Under the pieces are notes generated by a model that worked only from the letters and a program-made list of their open reading frames with translations, was not told the origin of the DNA and made no database searches. From Mesostigma viride (lineage: Eukaryota; Streptophyta; Mesostigmatophyceae; Mesostigmatales; Mesostigmataceae): a stretch of 64,000 nucleotides of DNA. Positions 36,301 to 46,594 of the stretch are shown here, in pieces. The stretch spans positions 42,501-106,500 of the forward strand of contig RPFO01000473.1 of NCBI GenBank assembly GCA_009746045.1, in the 5' to 3' direction. Made by a program: the position numbers and the translations under genes. Each line of letters starts with the position of its first letter. The first letter of the stretch is position 1.

Positions 36301-36320
36301 ATTTTTTTTAATGATCGTCA
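33310..36320 (+). mobile_element. Family C LINE with reverse transcriptase, interrupted by a nested element
   Basis: Coding remnants in several frames give a non-LTR RT: ELDGALARLRYDAAVGADHL, GNYRGVRCLQSAALKVF, SQMGFRRGRNT, LVFILVDYIKAFDTV (RT motif A), GVWQGCVLSPYLF (motif B) and IYADDTTLID (YADD catalytic motif C at about 35290), then thumb-like LGSWLPDTADDVDTRIGLAW and the C-terminal block YQGMPRISDEIRQRRIAFVG. RT is split between FDTV and LWEALW by an insertion at 34217-34953. The endonuclease domain is missing here. Frameshifts and stops make it nonfunctional. The 3' end at about 36240-36311 has the ATCTCCCAACGGAGGCATG hairpin and an AT-rich tail. Confidence 0.85.
34217..34953 (+). mobile_element. 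Family B ORF1-only retroelement, nested in family C RT, with 11-bp TSD
   Basis: The insert is flanked by tttgacacggt at 34206-34216 and 34954-34964. It contains the C-terminal part of an ORF1-like protein (GEVELRGCHRLPHSRDKAA, TFPSPEDKQRFLSRRKRLHD, LTPAQQQQRRDLWPEYLRHK, ending DLMINHKMWTPPEG and a stop), then about 380 bp of 3' UTR, the hairpin GTGCTCC..GGAGCAC and (TTAA)n. No RT follows ORF1. Confidence 0.85.
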
Positions 36321-36427
36321 GCGGCCTGCCCTGCAGATCTCGCTATTTTTCTGCACATTATGGCGGCACCACGCACGTGATCAGTGCGCCTGCGCCCCCT
36401 GCCATCGTCTAGGTGCTCTTAAACGTA

Positions 36428-36938
36428 TTAATTAATTAATTAACTAATTAAACTCGTGCTCCCGTTGGGGAGTCACGGAGCACCGAATTGCTTTTAATCC
36501 ATGCAGTGTGCACAACAGAAAGAAAGGGCAGAGACCCCCTTTCTCCTAGTTCACGCCAGAGGCATCAGGCATGCCACAGCTGCAATCGGGCCCGAGAAAC
36601 GGCCCGGCAAGATCTGTGGGTGCAAATATATAAGACCCATGTGAGCATATCATAACAAGGAGCGTGGGCAAGTAATCTGAGCATGGCCAGGACGTAGCAT
36701 GGCTGTACAAGTACTAAGCTAAGGCTATATGGCTGGTGGTCGGTACCCGGCCATGTACGTGTTGGCGGTGCACGTGCAGCTAGGTATGGCACAGCTAGGC
36801 AAACATTCTAGGCATGGCTGCAATGGCGGCATGCAGTGGATACAAGCTAGGGCTATTCAAGCTATTCTAGCCCGCAGGGGCCGTCAACATCTTGTGGTTG
36901 ATCATCAGGTCCCCGCCCCTCCAGTACACCTTGGGCTT
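36428..36938 (-). mobile_element. Family B retroelement 3' end, minus copy
   Basis: On the minus strand: last codons of the ORF1-like gene (36930-36870: PKVYWRGGDLMINHK), 3' UTR, GTGCTCC..GGGAGCAC hairpin (36452-36484) and (TTAA)n at 36428-36450. Confidence 0.75.
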
Positions 36939-37290
36939 CTCGTACGAAAATTGCTGACGGCGGTATGGCTGACGGCAGAGTTCATCTGAGATCTTTTTTG
37001 TCTGAGCCCCAAATTCGGTCAGACCACTTGCATTCGATGCCCCTTTTTAAGACGCACTTGCCAGTATAATCGGTTACGGCTGCCACGCAGTATCAACAAA
37101 GTTACGCACGTGACATTGAAGCAGCTATGACGACTCCAAAAGTAAATTAACGAGGGCTGGAAAAGGAGCTAGCACAGCTCCCCAGCGCCCAGCCCAACCC
37201 TCGATCGCCCTCGCCATGGTCTAGCCGCCTGGCTTATACCCGCCCAACCATCGCCCAGCGCCTCGCCTGAGTCCAAGAAACCCTGCCACG
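36939..37290. other. Short unique spacer between retroelements
   Basis: No gene or repeat recognised. GC rises towards 37200 (accctcgatcgccctcgcc), which may be the 5' UTR of the family B copy that follows. Confidence 0.4.
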
Positions 37291-39035
37291 ATCACAAATG
37301 GCGCATGCAACTTCTTGCCTGGCGCCCAACATTTCTCACTCGCCGAGTGGCAAGAGTTGTTGCCGCAGGATTGCATCCAGGTCCTCCAGTGCCTCGCACA
37401 GGAACGGAAGCTCTTCGTGCCCCCGAAGGGGGGGGCGGCTATCGACTACCGCTACACGTCCTGGCTCTCCACTTATTCCGAACCACGCCAACGCCTGTTT
37501 ATCTTGACTGCAGCTAGCTACTACCAGCGCAGCCTCGGCGACATCTGCAGAGCGCTCAGCGCCCCAGCCCCCGAGCAGCCGGCAGCCCCATCGGCTCCCT
37601 CCCTCTGCAAGGACGACATCCGCGCAGTGATGGAGGACCACGTGATCGACCGGCCTGGCCGCTGGCCGAGAATCAAGCTGACATCGCTGAACACCACGCT
37701 CAACACGGTGGAGGCCTGGGTCTCCAATGTGGAAACCAAGGGGCGTCCACAAGCTCCAACCTCATCAGTGCAGTTCACGGCGGCGCTACACACCGCAGCG
37801 CAGGCATCGGAAACGCACGCTGCACTTGTCTCTCAGTGGTGGAGGGCAATGCAAGTGCGCCGTGCTCATGAAGAAGCTGGAACTTAGCTATAGCCATCAC
37901 CGCCCACACCGAGGCCCTGGCCACACAGGTCCCGAAGATAGCAGAGCAGACGGCCACCATGCATTGCATCCCAGCCGACCCGGAAGGATGCTGGCGACCT
38001 CCCGCCGCTCTCCTACGCGGACCTGCTGCGGTCAGCGACCGCGCCTTGAGCAACCACCGACGCCATCGCCACGAAGCTCCAGGAGCTGGAGGATCGCGAC
38101 CACCGCCAGGCCAACCAACGAGAGGCCACCGACCGCGCTCGCCGCGCGTGCACCGAGTGGTGCTGCGTCGTTTCCCCCAGAAGTCAGGTGAGACGTCAAC
38201 CTCCCTTGCCGATCGATGAGGTCAAGGACCAGCTTCTTACCCTCATGGGCCTGGTAGGTGAGGTAGAACTGCGTGGGTGCCATGCACAGCCTTCGTACGG
38301 GACAAGGCGGCTCCCCCACCAGTCCTGCTCACCTTGAATCCCCTGTCGTGAGGACAAGTGCTCAGCGGTTCCTCTTTCGTCGCAAGCGGTTGCACGACCG
38401 GCCTCACCTGGACGCTGGACGACGACCTGACCCCCGCTCAGCAGCAGCAGCGACGCGACCCGGCCGTGTGGCCAGAATACCTCCGCCACAAGCATGCAGG
38501 ACCCCGAGAAGCCCAAGGTGTACACTGGAGGGGCGGGGACCTGATGATCAACCACAAGATGTGGACGCCCCTGGGCAGCACTGGGCTAGAACAGCTTGCA
38601 TAATAGCCCTAGCTTGTATCCATTGGTAGTCACTGCCGCTATGGCATGCAGCCGGCCATGCTTAGAATTAATGTTTGCCTACCAAGCTGTGCCGGACATA
38701 CCTACATAGTCACGTGCATGCACCGCTATAACGCACGGTACACAACCAGCCATAGCCTTATTATAGCTTAGTTAGCCCCTTGTACGTACCTGAGCCATGC
38801 TGCGTACTGGCTATGATCAGATTACTTGCCCACGCTAGCTGCATGACCTTGTTATGCCATGCTCACATGGGTGTTATTGCACCCACAGATTGGACATCGG
38901 ATCGTTTGAAGAAGGAGATTGGGGGTCTCTGCCCTTTCTCCTGTTGTGCACACGTGTACAGGGATTAAAAGAACTTCGGTGCTCCGTGACTCCCCAACGG
39001 GAGCATGAGCTTAATTAGTTTTAATTAATTAATTG
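37291..39035 (+). mobile_element. Longest family B copy: ORF1-like protein plus 3' UTR and (TTAA)n tail
   Basis: The frame from 37315 to 37887 encodes FSLAEWQELLPQDCIQVLQC, LAQERKLFVPPKG, YRYTSWLSTYSEPRQRLFIL, TAASYYQRSLGDICRAL and, near 37670, LNTTLNTVEAWVSNVE (coiled-coil-like). After frameshifts it continues AITAHTEALATQVPKIAEQT and TTDAIATKLQELEDRD, then the C-terminal domain also seen at 34220-34520 and 47245-47760. The family resembles LINE ORF1 proteins (coiled coil plus a compact basic domain), though no RRM or zinc knuckle is evident. The 3' UTR and hairpin (38978-39010) run straight on without any RT. Many 4-bp palindromic insertions break this copy (see findings). Confidence 0.7.
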
Positions 39036-39039
39036 GGCT

Positions 39040-39210
39040 TAGAACTGGGGGTCCTGCTTGTGGCGGAGGTATTCCGGCCACAGGTCGCGTCGCTGCTGTT
39101 GCTGGGCGGGGGTCAGGTCGTCGTCCAACGTCCAGCCTGGTGAGGTCGTGCAACCTCTTGCGACGAGAAAGGAACCGCTGCTTGTCCTCAACAAGGGAGG
39201 GGAAGGGATC
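39040..39210 (-). mobile_element. Internal fragment of family B ORF1, minus
   Basis: Matches 47311-47460 (gggggtcctgcttgtggcgg, gtcgctgctg, gacgagaaaggaaccgctg). It abuts the tail of the previous copy head-on, with neither a tail nor a stop of its own. Confidence 0.65.
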
Positions 39211-39214
39211 TCCT

Positions 39215-40380
39215 TTGATGTAGCATTCTGTTTATTTCAGATCAACACTCCAGGAGCAGAGTCTCGTGAGGTGTCTAGCAAGAGGGGTGCTGCCTCTGGT
39301 GGTATACCAGTAGGTAGACAACCTTCCTCGTCGGCTCGCGGCTAACAGGCTTCGGGGACAGCTCCTAAACAGTCCCCCGTTCCACTACCATCGTTGCATC
39401 GACCTACCAGACGACTGAGACTGCCCACATGGTGGTGCCGGTATCTTGCGCGGGCTAGAACGACAGCTCTCAGCAGTAAGATAAGCAACACCCAACGCAT
39501 GCTACTAGATTTTCTACGCCTCTGCGTTGCGCAAGCATCCCCGAATACCCAGAGCAGGCGGCAGGCTCGCATCCTACGCCTGCAGGACAAAATAAATGCG
39601 ATGAAAAGCACTATGTAATTAAATTCCCTCCGTTTCCATTCCCTCCGTTCCATCCCCACGTACCCCACCCCCCGCTGCATCCACCCCCATCACCCATCGC
39701 CATTCTCCCATGTTGGGCCAGCAGACATCCTTGTTCGGCCTTGCCACTTTCAACGCACGCACATTGCTAGCAGACGGCGACCATAGCTAGCGCGTAGAGG
39801 AGCTCGTTGCCTTTTGCATTGCACATTGATCGAGTCTTTGTATCAGGGTATGCCTCGTATTTCGGACGAGATTAGTCAGCATAGGATCGCATTTGTAGGA
39901 CATCTTGCTCGCACCAGCCAGGTCGACACCCCGGCGCCCTTGGTCTGGCCGGGGCCCAGCGGCTTGGCCAACCAGGGCGGCATATTTTGACCTGGCCTGG
40001 CCCCAAGGACATTCCCAGGAAGCTAGGTAAACCTGCCATGAACTACACCCAGATGTTGCTGGCCGACCTAGCACTTGGTGGTCCCAACTCAGTTTGAAGA
40101 CCGCATCCACTCCCTCTCCCTTCTTTGGACTGCCATGCAGAACCGGCAAGAAGCGGTGGCAGAAGATAATGTCCAGACTCACACGCCAGCCCCTAGGTGG
40201 GCAAGCCACCCCCCCCAAAGAGGAAGGGGCGTTTTGCAGAGTAGTGTAGTTAGGATTTTCTAGACTAGATAGCTAGAGGTTAGTTCGATTACGCGGCTTC
40301 CTCCACCTTCCCCCCCCCATGATCAAGGAATATGTGCTTTATGATCTCCCCACGGAGGCATGTTTTAATTTAAGGGGAGG
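39215..40380 (+). mobile_element. Family C LINE with large internal deletion (ORF1 remnant, endonuclease start, RT C-terminus)
   Basis: At 39440-39617 a frame ends KINAMKSTM and a stop, possibly the first ORF. At 39710 an ATG opens MLGQQTSLFGLATFNARTLL, the typical start of an APE-type endonuclease (ATFNARTL, then RVEELVAFCIAH after an in-frame stop at 39788). Near 39825 the sequence jumps to SLYQGMPRISDEISQHRIAF, the polymerase C-terminus. The 3' end (40318-40378) has ATCTCCCCACGGAGGCATG and an AT-rich tail. This copy shows that family C is APE-type. Confidence 0.7.
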
Positions 40381-42349
40381 GTCCCATAGAAATATATCAA
40401 AACTTACCCCCCCTAATAACTACAGAAATGCAACTGACAACCACTGAATGATGTTTGGGGACCATAAACATGATGTTTGGGCATGCATACCACCACTTGT
40501 TGGGGGTACTACCCCCAGCCATACACCGGCTATGAGCTAAAAATAGAAAAAAACGCTGTCCGGGGCACATCTTGCCCAGAACAGTGGGATAACCAGTTGC
40601 ATGAAAAAAGTAATACCCATATAAAAATGTCATGGGACATGGTTTCTACCTAATTGGATCAACAAAATCAGCACATCCCTTTGAGTTATTAATTTTTGGG
40701 CCAAAAATACGCTTTTTTAGGCGGGGCGTCCCCATACACACTCATAACACATCAATTAGGCCTAAAAAGTAATAGTCAAATTCTGTCATGACCATAGAAG
40801 GCACTGTCAAAGTTTGGTGGCATTCTGAGCTCAGCTGTAGCAGTTATTAATTTTGGCAGTTGGCCACCTGTGCAGACGCTAAGGAAGGCATTAGTGAGTA
40901 TTAAGGCACACTAACACTTCCTATGCCATCCAAAAGGCTCCTGACCATGCCCAATTCGACCACAATGTACAAGGAGGTGGCTGGGCACGTCATGTGCCCT
41001 TGCCTTACCTCGACACGGGCAACCTGTTGCGTGTGTGCACAACAATGAGGCAGGTAGCTCTACATGCCTAGCCAACACTTCTAAAGCATATTCCAGGTTT
41101 ATGGTGTGGGCATCATCCCAAAACCAAGCTCAAACACACCCTAGAAAGCCATATCCACTAATTGCCCAACAAGGGTAACAACAGACAGTCCACAGAGAAA
41201 GCAGAATTATCATACATGCTGATTGCCAAGGCTTCTTACCATGGTTACCTTGCCTTGCTAGCATATGAATTAGGGCTCTCCCATTTTAGTGGGAGAAAGG
41301 CCAACAAGACAACGATAACCCCTACCTACGTGCAGTTCCACCCATGCAGTATGCCCCTCAGAAAAACCACTGCCACCTTTCTTTCCAGCGCAATTGTTTG
41401 CCAAGAAACAAACTCAAGCTTGTGAGCCTCTAACCACAATGAAGCCTCTGCTAAGAAAGGCCGCGTCAATATTCACACAAAACTGAGTGCTGTTAGCAAT
41501 CTCCTTCCAAGAAACCACTCAGCAAATCCCTGACAACTTGACGATATGCCACGGTCACGCTTTGACACATCCCAGCCATGCAACGTACATAAAAACCACT
41601 GAAAGGTGCCAGGAATCTGGCGATGCGCAGCACGGAATGGCATTATACCTGGCGCTAACTGCACGGAAAGAAGCCGAAAACTTGCGTTGATAACCCATAA
41701 AGGAAGCGAAACATTCATAGGGTCACGTTGATCACACGATCGTACCATTACCGGAATTGTCCTTCGCCCAGCGGCGCAAGAAAGAACAACCTTCCATGGA
41801 ATAATAAGACGCGCATCCCGCGAGCCTGGAGAGTGTCTTACCGATCATGACGGAAATCTTGCCGAAACCCAGCAAATTTTTTAAAGCTTTACCAATAACG
41901 ATTTAAACGCATCCTTGACGCTAGGTAAAGCCCATAAAACCTGACAATCACCGCCGCCAGCGTGCATTCTAATTTATTCCTCTCGACGAAAACATCAGAT
42001 TGGACCCCCGTGGCGATGGTCATCAATAAAATCATCGACACTGCAAAAAACGCGAACTCCGCTACGAAGTGGTATCATTTACTCATCGTCTTTAAGATTC
42101 GCTCAGTTTCTCTGCATTCCGCGAGCTATCTTTTTCTACTCTGCCTGAAAGCACGTCGCCATGGCCAGCTCCGGTAGGGGTGCGCGCCCCGTGCACCACT
42201 TTTTCACGGTACGGACGGGTACCGCGAATTTTTCGGCGCCAAAATATTCGCGCCGGGACCGTCCCCTTAATGCAATTTTTTTACTCGCCATGAGTACCAA
42301 CCTAGCATGCTAGCACACATGTAACGTTCCCCGGCTTGGCGATTCTACT
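40381..42349. other. 2-kb AT-richer region without a supportable gene
   Basis: Short frames only. No known domain, tandem repeat or terminal repeat seen. Reads as unique noncoding or badly decayed mobile DNA. Confidence 0.5.
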
Positions 42350-42352
42350 TAC

Positions 42353-43589
42353 CGTAGCGGTCAAGATCACTCAAATGCGACGACTGACAACTTTGTGAAT
42401 CGACCTCGCAAACTGCTTTTCATGGGCTTCATTTCGGGTCGCAAAGTTCAAATGTTAGTAGGCCGCCTCACGCCTGCGCCGTCGGTGCCCGCCGCACGGC
42501 CCCCGGCCCTAGTCAGTAGACATGTCATGAAGTACATGGGCTCACCTCAGTCCCGCATGGCCGCACCCGGCCGGGCCACTCAGGGCCATGCCCGGCCCTA
42601 TATTATAACTAATCAGTGCTTGATGAATCAAAACACTTAGTAGGCAGGCGGGTACCTCATTAAGCTGGGTACTGAGCCACTGACCATCATACTAAACCGA
42701 CAAGTCGATGGGCTCGCAGACCTATTACCGTAGTGGTCAAAATCACTTTGCGTCTAATTGTTTGCGAATTGACCTCGCAAACTGCTATTAATGGGCTTGA
42801 TTTTGGGTCGCAAAGTTCAAATGTTACCGCGCCGCGCCTGCGCCGCGCCGCACAGCCCCAAGCCCAGCGAACCGAACGGCCTTTCGCGCCACAATTTTTC
42901 GCGCCTTTTGTTACTGTCACTGCGAAAGCCAAAGGCTTGTGCAGAATGCACGGTGTCTTGGCAGAAGAGCGGGGCGTCGAAGGCAGAAGAGCCGCGGGGC
43001 GTCAGGCAGGCCAGCAGGCAGTCAAGCCAGGTATCCTACACCATTATCCTAAGGGCTAATTAATGCTCGGCAGCGAGACAACCGCTATTATTGGTAGTAT
43101 TATAATTTTCGGGGAAATGGGTATATTTTTATTAGCGGCCACTGAATTATGGACCAAAGAGGTGAGAGGGGAAATGAGTAGTCAGCGAATCCTAATTAAA
43201 GGTGGGCACACACACGTAGAATTATAATAGGTAGTATTATAATCAGTGCTATACCCGCATTGATCAATCAAATCACTCAGGTGGGTACTGACTTGGGTTA
43301 CATGAGTGGAGAGGGGGCAAAGGGATATGAAGTTGGTGAGACCCAAGCCAAGCCACTGACCACTAACAAGCCGATGGGCTCGCAAACCTAAAACTTTGCC
43401 AGCATTTTTGGTCGCAAACTATAAATTCCACCCAGTTTTGGGGTCGCAAAGTAATTAGACGCAAAGTGATTTTGACCACTACGGTAGTCTTTGCCTTCAT
43501 TTTGGGTCGCAAACTATAAATTTCACCTTGTTTATGGGTCGCAAAGTTCAGCGTCGCAAAGTGATCTCTTGACCACTACGGTAGTAGGG
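42353..43589. mobile_element. Nested terminal-inverted-repeat elements (MITE-like)
   Basis: An inner pair has taccgtagtggtcaaaatca at 42727-42746 and its complement tgattttgaccactacggta at 43468-43487, each continuing into CTTTGCGTC or its complement GACGCAAAG. An outer pair has taccgtagcggtcaagatca at 42353 and tgatctcttgaccactacgg ending about 43583. Flanking TA on both sides would fit a TA target duplication. Within them, gggtcgcaaagttc and gacctcgcaaactgct recur in direct and inverted order. No transposase seen, so nonautonomous. Confidence 0.65.
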
Positions 43590-44176
43590 CCTGCAGGCCG
43601 GCGCGCCGGCCCGGCCCCTGCAATTGTCCCTGCCTGCCGGGGCCGGCACCTCCGCTCGCCGCCGGCGCTCAGACGAACACCCGCCGCCGGAGACTTGGTT
43701 GTGTGGAAGGCGTAGGGCCGTACAGCCGTACTGGCCGTAGACTCTACCTGACTCAACGCACTCAGCGCATTTCCGCAAATTCCGTTTGGGTTCCGCAAGA
43801 CGTTGCCAACTCACGTAACTATGCCAGGACTTGCGTTACGTGAGGCAGCATACGAAGCTTGCGGGCTTGAACAGGGAGAAATAAATCAACTCAAAGGCGG
43901 CAGTAACAAAATCGATTTCCTCCTGAAGGTTTCCTGTATGCTGGGCAGTACGCAAACCGAGGGCGTCGGCAGTCGGCACTCGGCAGTTGCGGTAGCAACA
44001 TCCCTTTCAAGGATGGCAATGGCAGACGGCGAGGGCGAACGTGCCTTGGCTGTCGTGTGCCCATGACTTTGGCTTGAATATTCTCGTCGCTAGAAGTATG
44101 TTAGGGAAATGCAAGAGTTTCGAGTAGACAGCAGCCCATTATAATCTCTTCTCGCCTTCCTGGTAGCTTTACAACA
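43590..44176. other. GC-rich upstream region of the pseudouridine synthase gene
   Basis: It starts with a palindromic GC block (cctgcaggccggcgcgccgg), then unique sequence. A 87-codon open frame at 43803-44066 lacks any recognised motif. It likely holds the promoter and 5' UTR of the gene at 44177; no core element could be named. Confidence 0.45.
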
Positions 44177-46468
44177 ATGAAGAGAGCTCAGGAAGACATA
44201 GACAGTGTTTCCGAAGGTCCGCTGACAAAGAAAGCGTTGACGGAGAGCCTGCCTTCCCCGACAGACCAGGAGTCAGCCGAGGGAATCCTGGAGGATGACG
44301 CGCCTGACGCCATCGCCGAGCAGCCCGAGGCAACTGCCCAGGCGTCCCCTGGCGAGGTTGACGAGAAGGTGCCTTCTAAAGCCGTGCAGCAAGTCGACCG
44401 GCCACCCGTGCCCAAGATCGGCAAGAAGCGGAAGGTCGCCATGTACCTAAGCTACGTGGGCGCGGGGTATCACGGCATGCAGCGCACGCCGGGGACGAAG
44501 ACCATCGAGGGGGACCTGATCGACGCCTTCCTCAAGTCGGGCGCCGTTGCCGAGATCAACATCCACGAGCCGCGCAAGTTCAGCTTCTCGCGCGCGGCGC
44601 GCACGGACCGAGGCGTGAGCGCGCTGGGCCAGGTAGTGGGCGCCAAGCTCGTGCTCGACCCCCCCGGGCTTGTCCAGCGCATGAACGAGCACCTGCCGCC
44701 GGCCATCCGTTGTCTGGGTGTCGTCCGCGTCATCAACTCGTTCAACGCACGGCGCCACTGCGACTACCGGCGGTACGAGTACCTGCTGCCGACGTACGCG
44801 TTCGACCCGGCCATGACCCGTGGGTACGCACGCCAGGTCAGCGACGCCGCGTGCGGCATGGCTGACGCCAGCTCGTTGCCCTCGCCGCCTTCAGCGACGC
44901 CCTCGTCCGCGGCAGGGCCGTCATCGTTGGCAAACACCGGCGAGGACGCACAATCGGCGCGTGAGGGTGAAGATAGAGGCAACGCGGCTGGTCCGAACGA
45001 TAAAAATGCTGGCGCCATCACCTTCCCCACGGGGGGCCCTGCGTCCGCCAGCACAAACACAAACCCGTCTTCGGGGGCCACGTCAGCCCATCCGGACGAC
45101 TCCACCCCTGCATCGGCCCCCGGCGAGCCTGCCATGAACAGCTCATCGCACCCCATGGGCCAGCTAGGGTCAACTAGTGGCACAGGAACTGCAGGAGCCG
45201 CCCCCGGGCCTAGTCAGCCCGCCCAGCCTGCCCCGGCCCCCTTTGTCTTTGACGAGGCGTGCCGACGGAAAGTGGAGCGGCTGCTGTCCCTCTACCGCGG
45301 CACGCACAACTTCCACAACTTCACCATCGAGCGCAAGCCCAGCGACCCTTCTGCGGCGCGTCACATGCGTGCCTTCTCCTGCTCCAAGCCGTTCACCATC
45401 AACGTGTCAGTGCCTGCCGCCAGCGAAGCACACCCGATGACAGATGCTAGAGACCAGCGCCCTATTCCGGGCAGTGAGAACGGTTGTGCGATGGGCAAGC
45501 CTGGGCCAAGCGCTGAGGTGGGGTGCGTTGCTGGCACGCAGCCCATGGGAGCGGCATCGTTACCGGCTGGCAGTGCAACGGGCACCCCAATGGGAAGCAT
45601 CACAGATAGCCAAGCGGGTAGCCAAGCGGGTGCCCAAGCGGGGGGGCCAACATCCGGCGGTGCCATCCGGCCGCAGGAGTACGTGGCCCTCTCGGTCGTG
45701 GGCCAGTCGTTCATGCAGCACCAGATCCGCAAGATGGTGGGTCTCCTGGTCGCGGTGATGCAGGGGGTGACGGACGAGAGCAGTATCACGCGCGCACTGG
45801 AGTCGCCCGAGCGCGTGTTTGTCCCCATCGCGCCCTCCCTGGGGCTGTACCTGGTAGAGACGATGTATGAGAGCTACAACAAGGAGTACGGCACGCCGAG
45901 GGGACTCCCATTGACGCTGGCGTCTTTTGACTCGGGCGAGGTGGAGGCGTTCCGCGTGGGCAGGATCTATGGCCACATGGCGGCCACCGAGGCGAGGTCG
46001 CGGCTCGTCAGCAAGTGGCTGGCCGACATGCCGTACCAGTTTGCCAACCATGCAAAGGAGCTGCTAGCGCCCGAATTTTCGGCGCAGGAGAAGTACTTCA
46101 CGGGTAAGAGGCCCAGCCGGGAGATGTCGGCCGGGGGGGTGGCGGACAGGGACCCTGATGGGGACGTGGACGAGAGCGAGCCGGTGGAGGGGGTGGAGGG
46201 CGGGGGGGACGATGATGCGGGGGTGGATGAGGAGGAGGAAGGGGAGAATGAGGAGGAGGAGGAAGGGGGCGGGGGTGGGGGTGGGCGGGGGCGGAGAGGA
46301 GGGGGCGAAGGTCGTGGGCATGGGAGGGGGCAGGGGGCCGGACGAGATGGGGGTCATGAGGATGGGAGAGGGGGGAGGCGAGGAGGGAGGAAGGGAGGGG
46401 GGGCAAAGTCGCGGGGTTGGGGGCGGCGGCGGTACAGAGGCAAGGGTCCGCGGGGAAACGATGATTAG
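44177..46468 (+). CDS. PUS1-like: tRNA pseudouridine synthase, PUS1 / TruA family
   Basis: Single-exon ORF of 763 residues. PUS1 converts uridines (27/28, 34, 36 in tRNA, and sites in U2 snRNA and mRNA) to pseudouridine in nucleus and mitochondria. Residues 81-95 (GKKRKVAMYLSYVGA) start the catalytic fold; YHGMQRTPGTKTIEGDL follows. SFSRAARTDRGVSALGQVV contains the catalytic Asp144 of the RTDxGV motif. NSFNARRHCDYRRYEYLLPT and, after an insert, YRGTHNFHNFTIERKPSDPS, MRAFSCSKPF and VVGQSFMQHQIRKMVGLLVA are all family hallmarks. Two low-complexity inserts (about 150 and 90 residues) interrupt the fold at loops. The C-terminus past residue 650 is acidic, then Gly/Arg-rich, resembling RGG-type RNA-binding tails. 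A basic stretch KIGKKRKV could be a nuclear signal. The ATG is the first in frame. Lack of introns contrasts with its neighbours. Confidence 0.93.
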   Translation: MKRAQEDIDSVSEGPLTKKALTESLPSPTDQESAEGILEDDAPDAIAEQPEATAQASPGEVDEKVPSKAVQQVDRPPVPKIGKKRKVAMYLSYVGAGYHGMQRTPGTKTIEGDLIDAFLKSGAVAEINIHEPRKFSFSRAARTDRGVSALGQVVGAKLVLDPPGLVQRMNEHLPPAIRCLGVVRVINSFNARRHCDYRRYEYLLPTYAFDPAMTRGYARQVSDAACGMADASSLPSPPSATPSSAAGPSSLANTGEDAQSAREGEDRGNAAGPNDKNAGAITFPTGGPASASTNTNPSSGATSAHPDDSTPASAPGEPAMNSSSHPMGQLGSTSGTGTAGAAPGPSQPAQPAPAPFVFDEACRRKVERLLSLYRGTHNFHNFTIERKPSDPSAARHMRAFSCSKPFTINVSVPAASEAHPMTDARDQRPIPGSENGCAMGKPGPSAEVGCVAGTQPMGAASLPAGSATGTPMGSITDSQAGSQAGAQAGGPTSGGAIRPQEYVALSVVGQSFMQHQIRKMVGLLVAVMQGVTDESSITRALESPERVFVPIAPSLGLYLVETMYESYNKEYGTPRGLPLTLASFDSGEVEAFRVGRIYGHMAATEARSRLVSKWLADMPYQFANHAKELLAPEFSAQEKYFTGKRPSREMSAGGVADRDPDGDVDESEPVEGVEGGGDDDAGVDEEEEGENEEEEEGGGGGGGRGRRGGGEGRGHGRGQGAGRDGGHEDGRGGRRGGRKGGGAKSRGWGRRRYRGKGPRGNDD

Positions 46469-46594
46469 CTTGTCACAGCTGTCACATCCGTTAGGACTGA
46501 ACAAGTCTGTCTTGAAGAAATTTTTGTGAATGTCAAACATATTAGTGTGACTTCGATGCGGAAATTCAGAATGCATCAGGCATGCGTCATGCTT
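46469..46594. other. 3' flank of pseudouridine synthase gene
   Basis: Short AT-rich spacer before a LINE tail. No clear polyadenylation motif was recognised. Confidence 0.4.

Noticed and set aside
40381-42349. Candidate genes in short open frames
   Set aside because: No domain, no plausible exon chain and no codon bias compared with the real genes.
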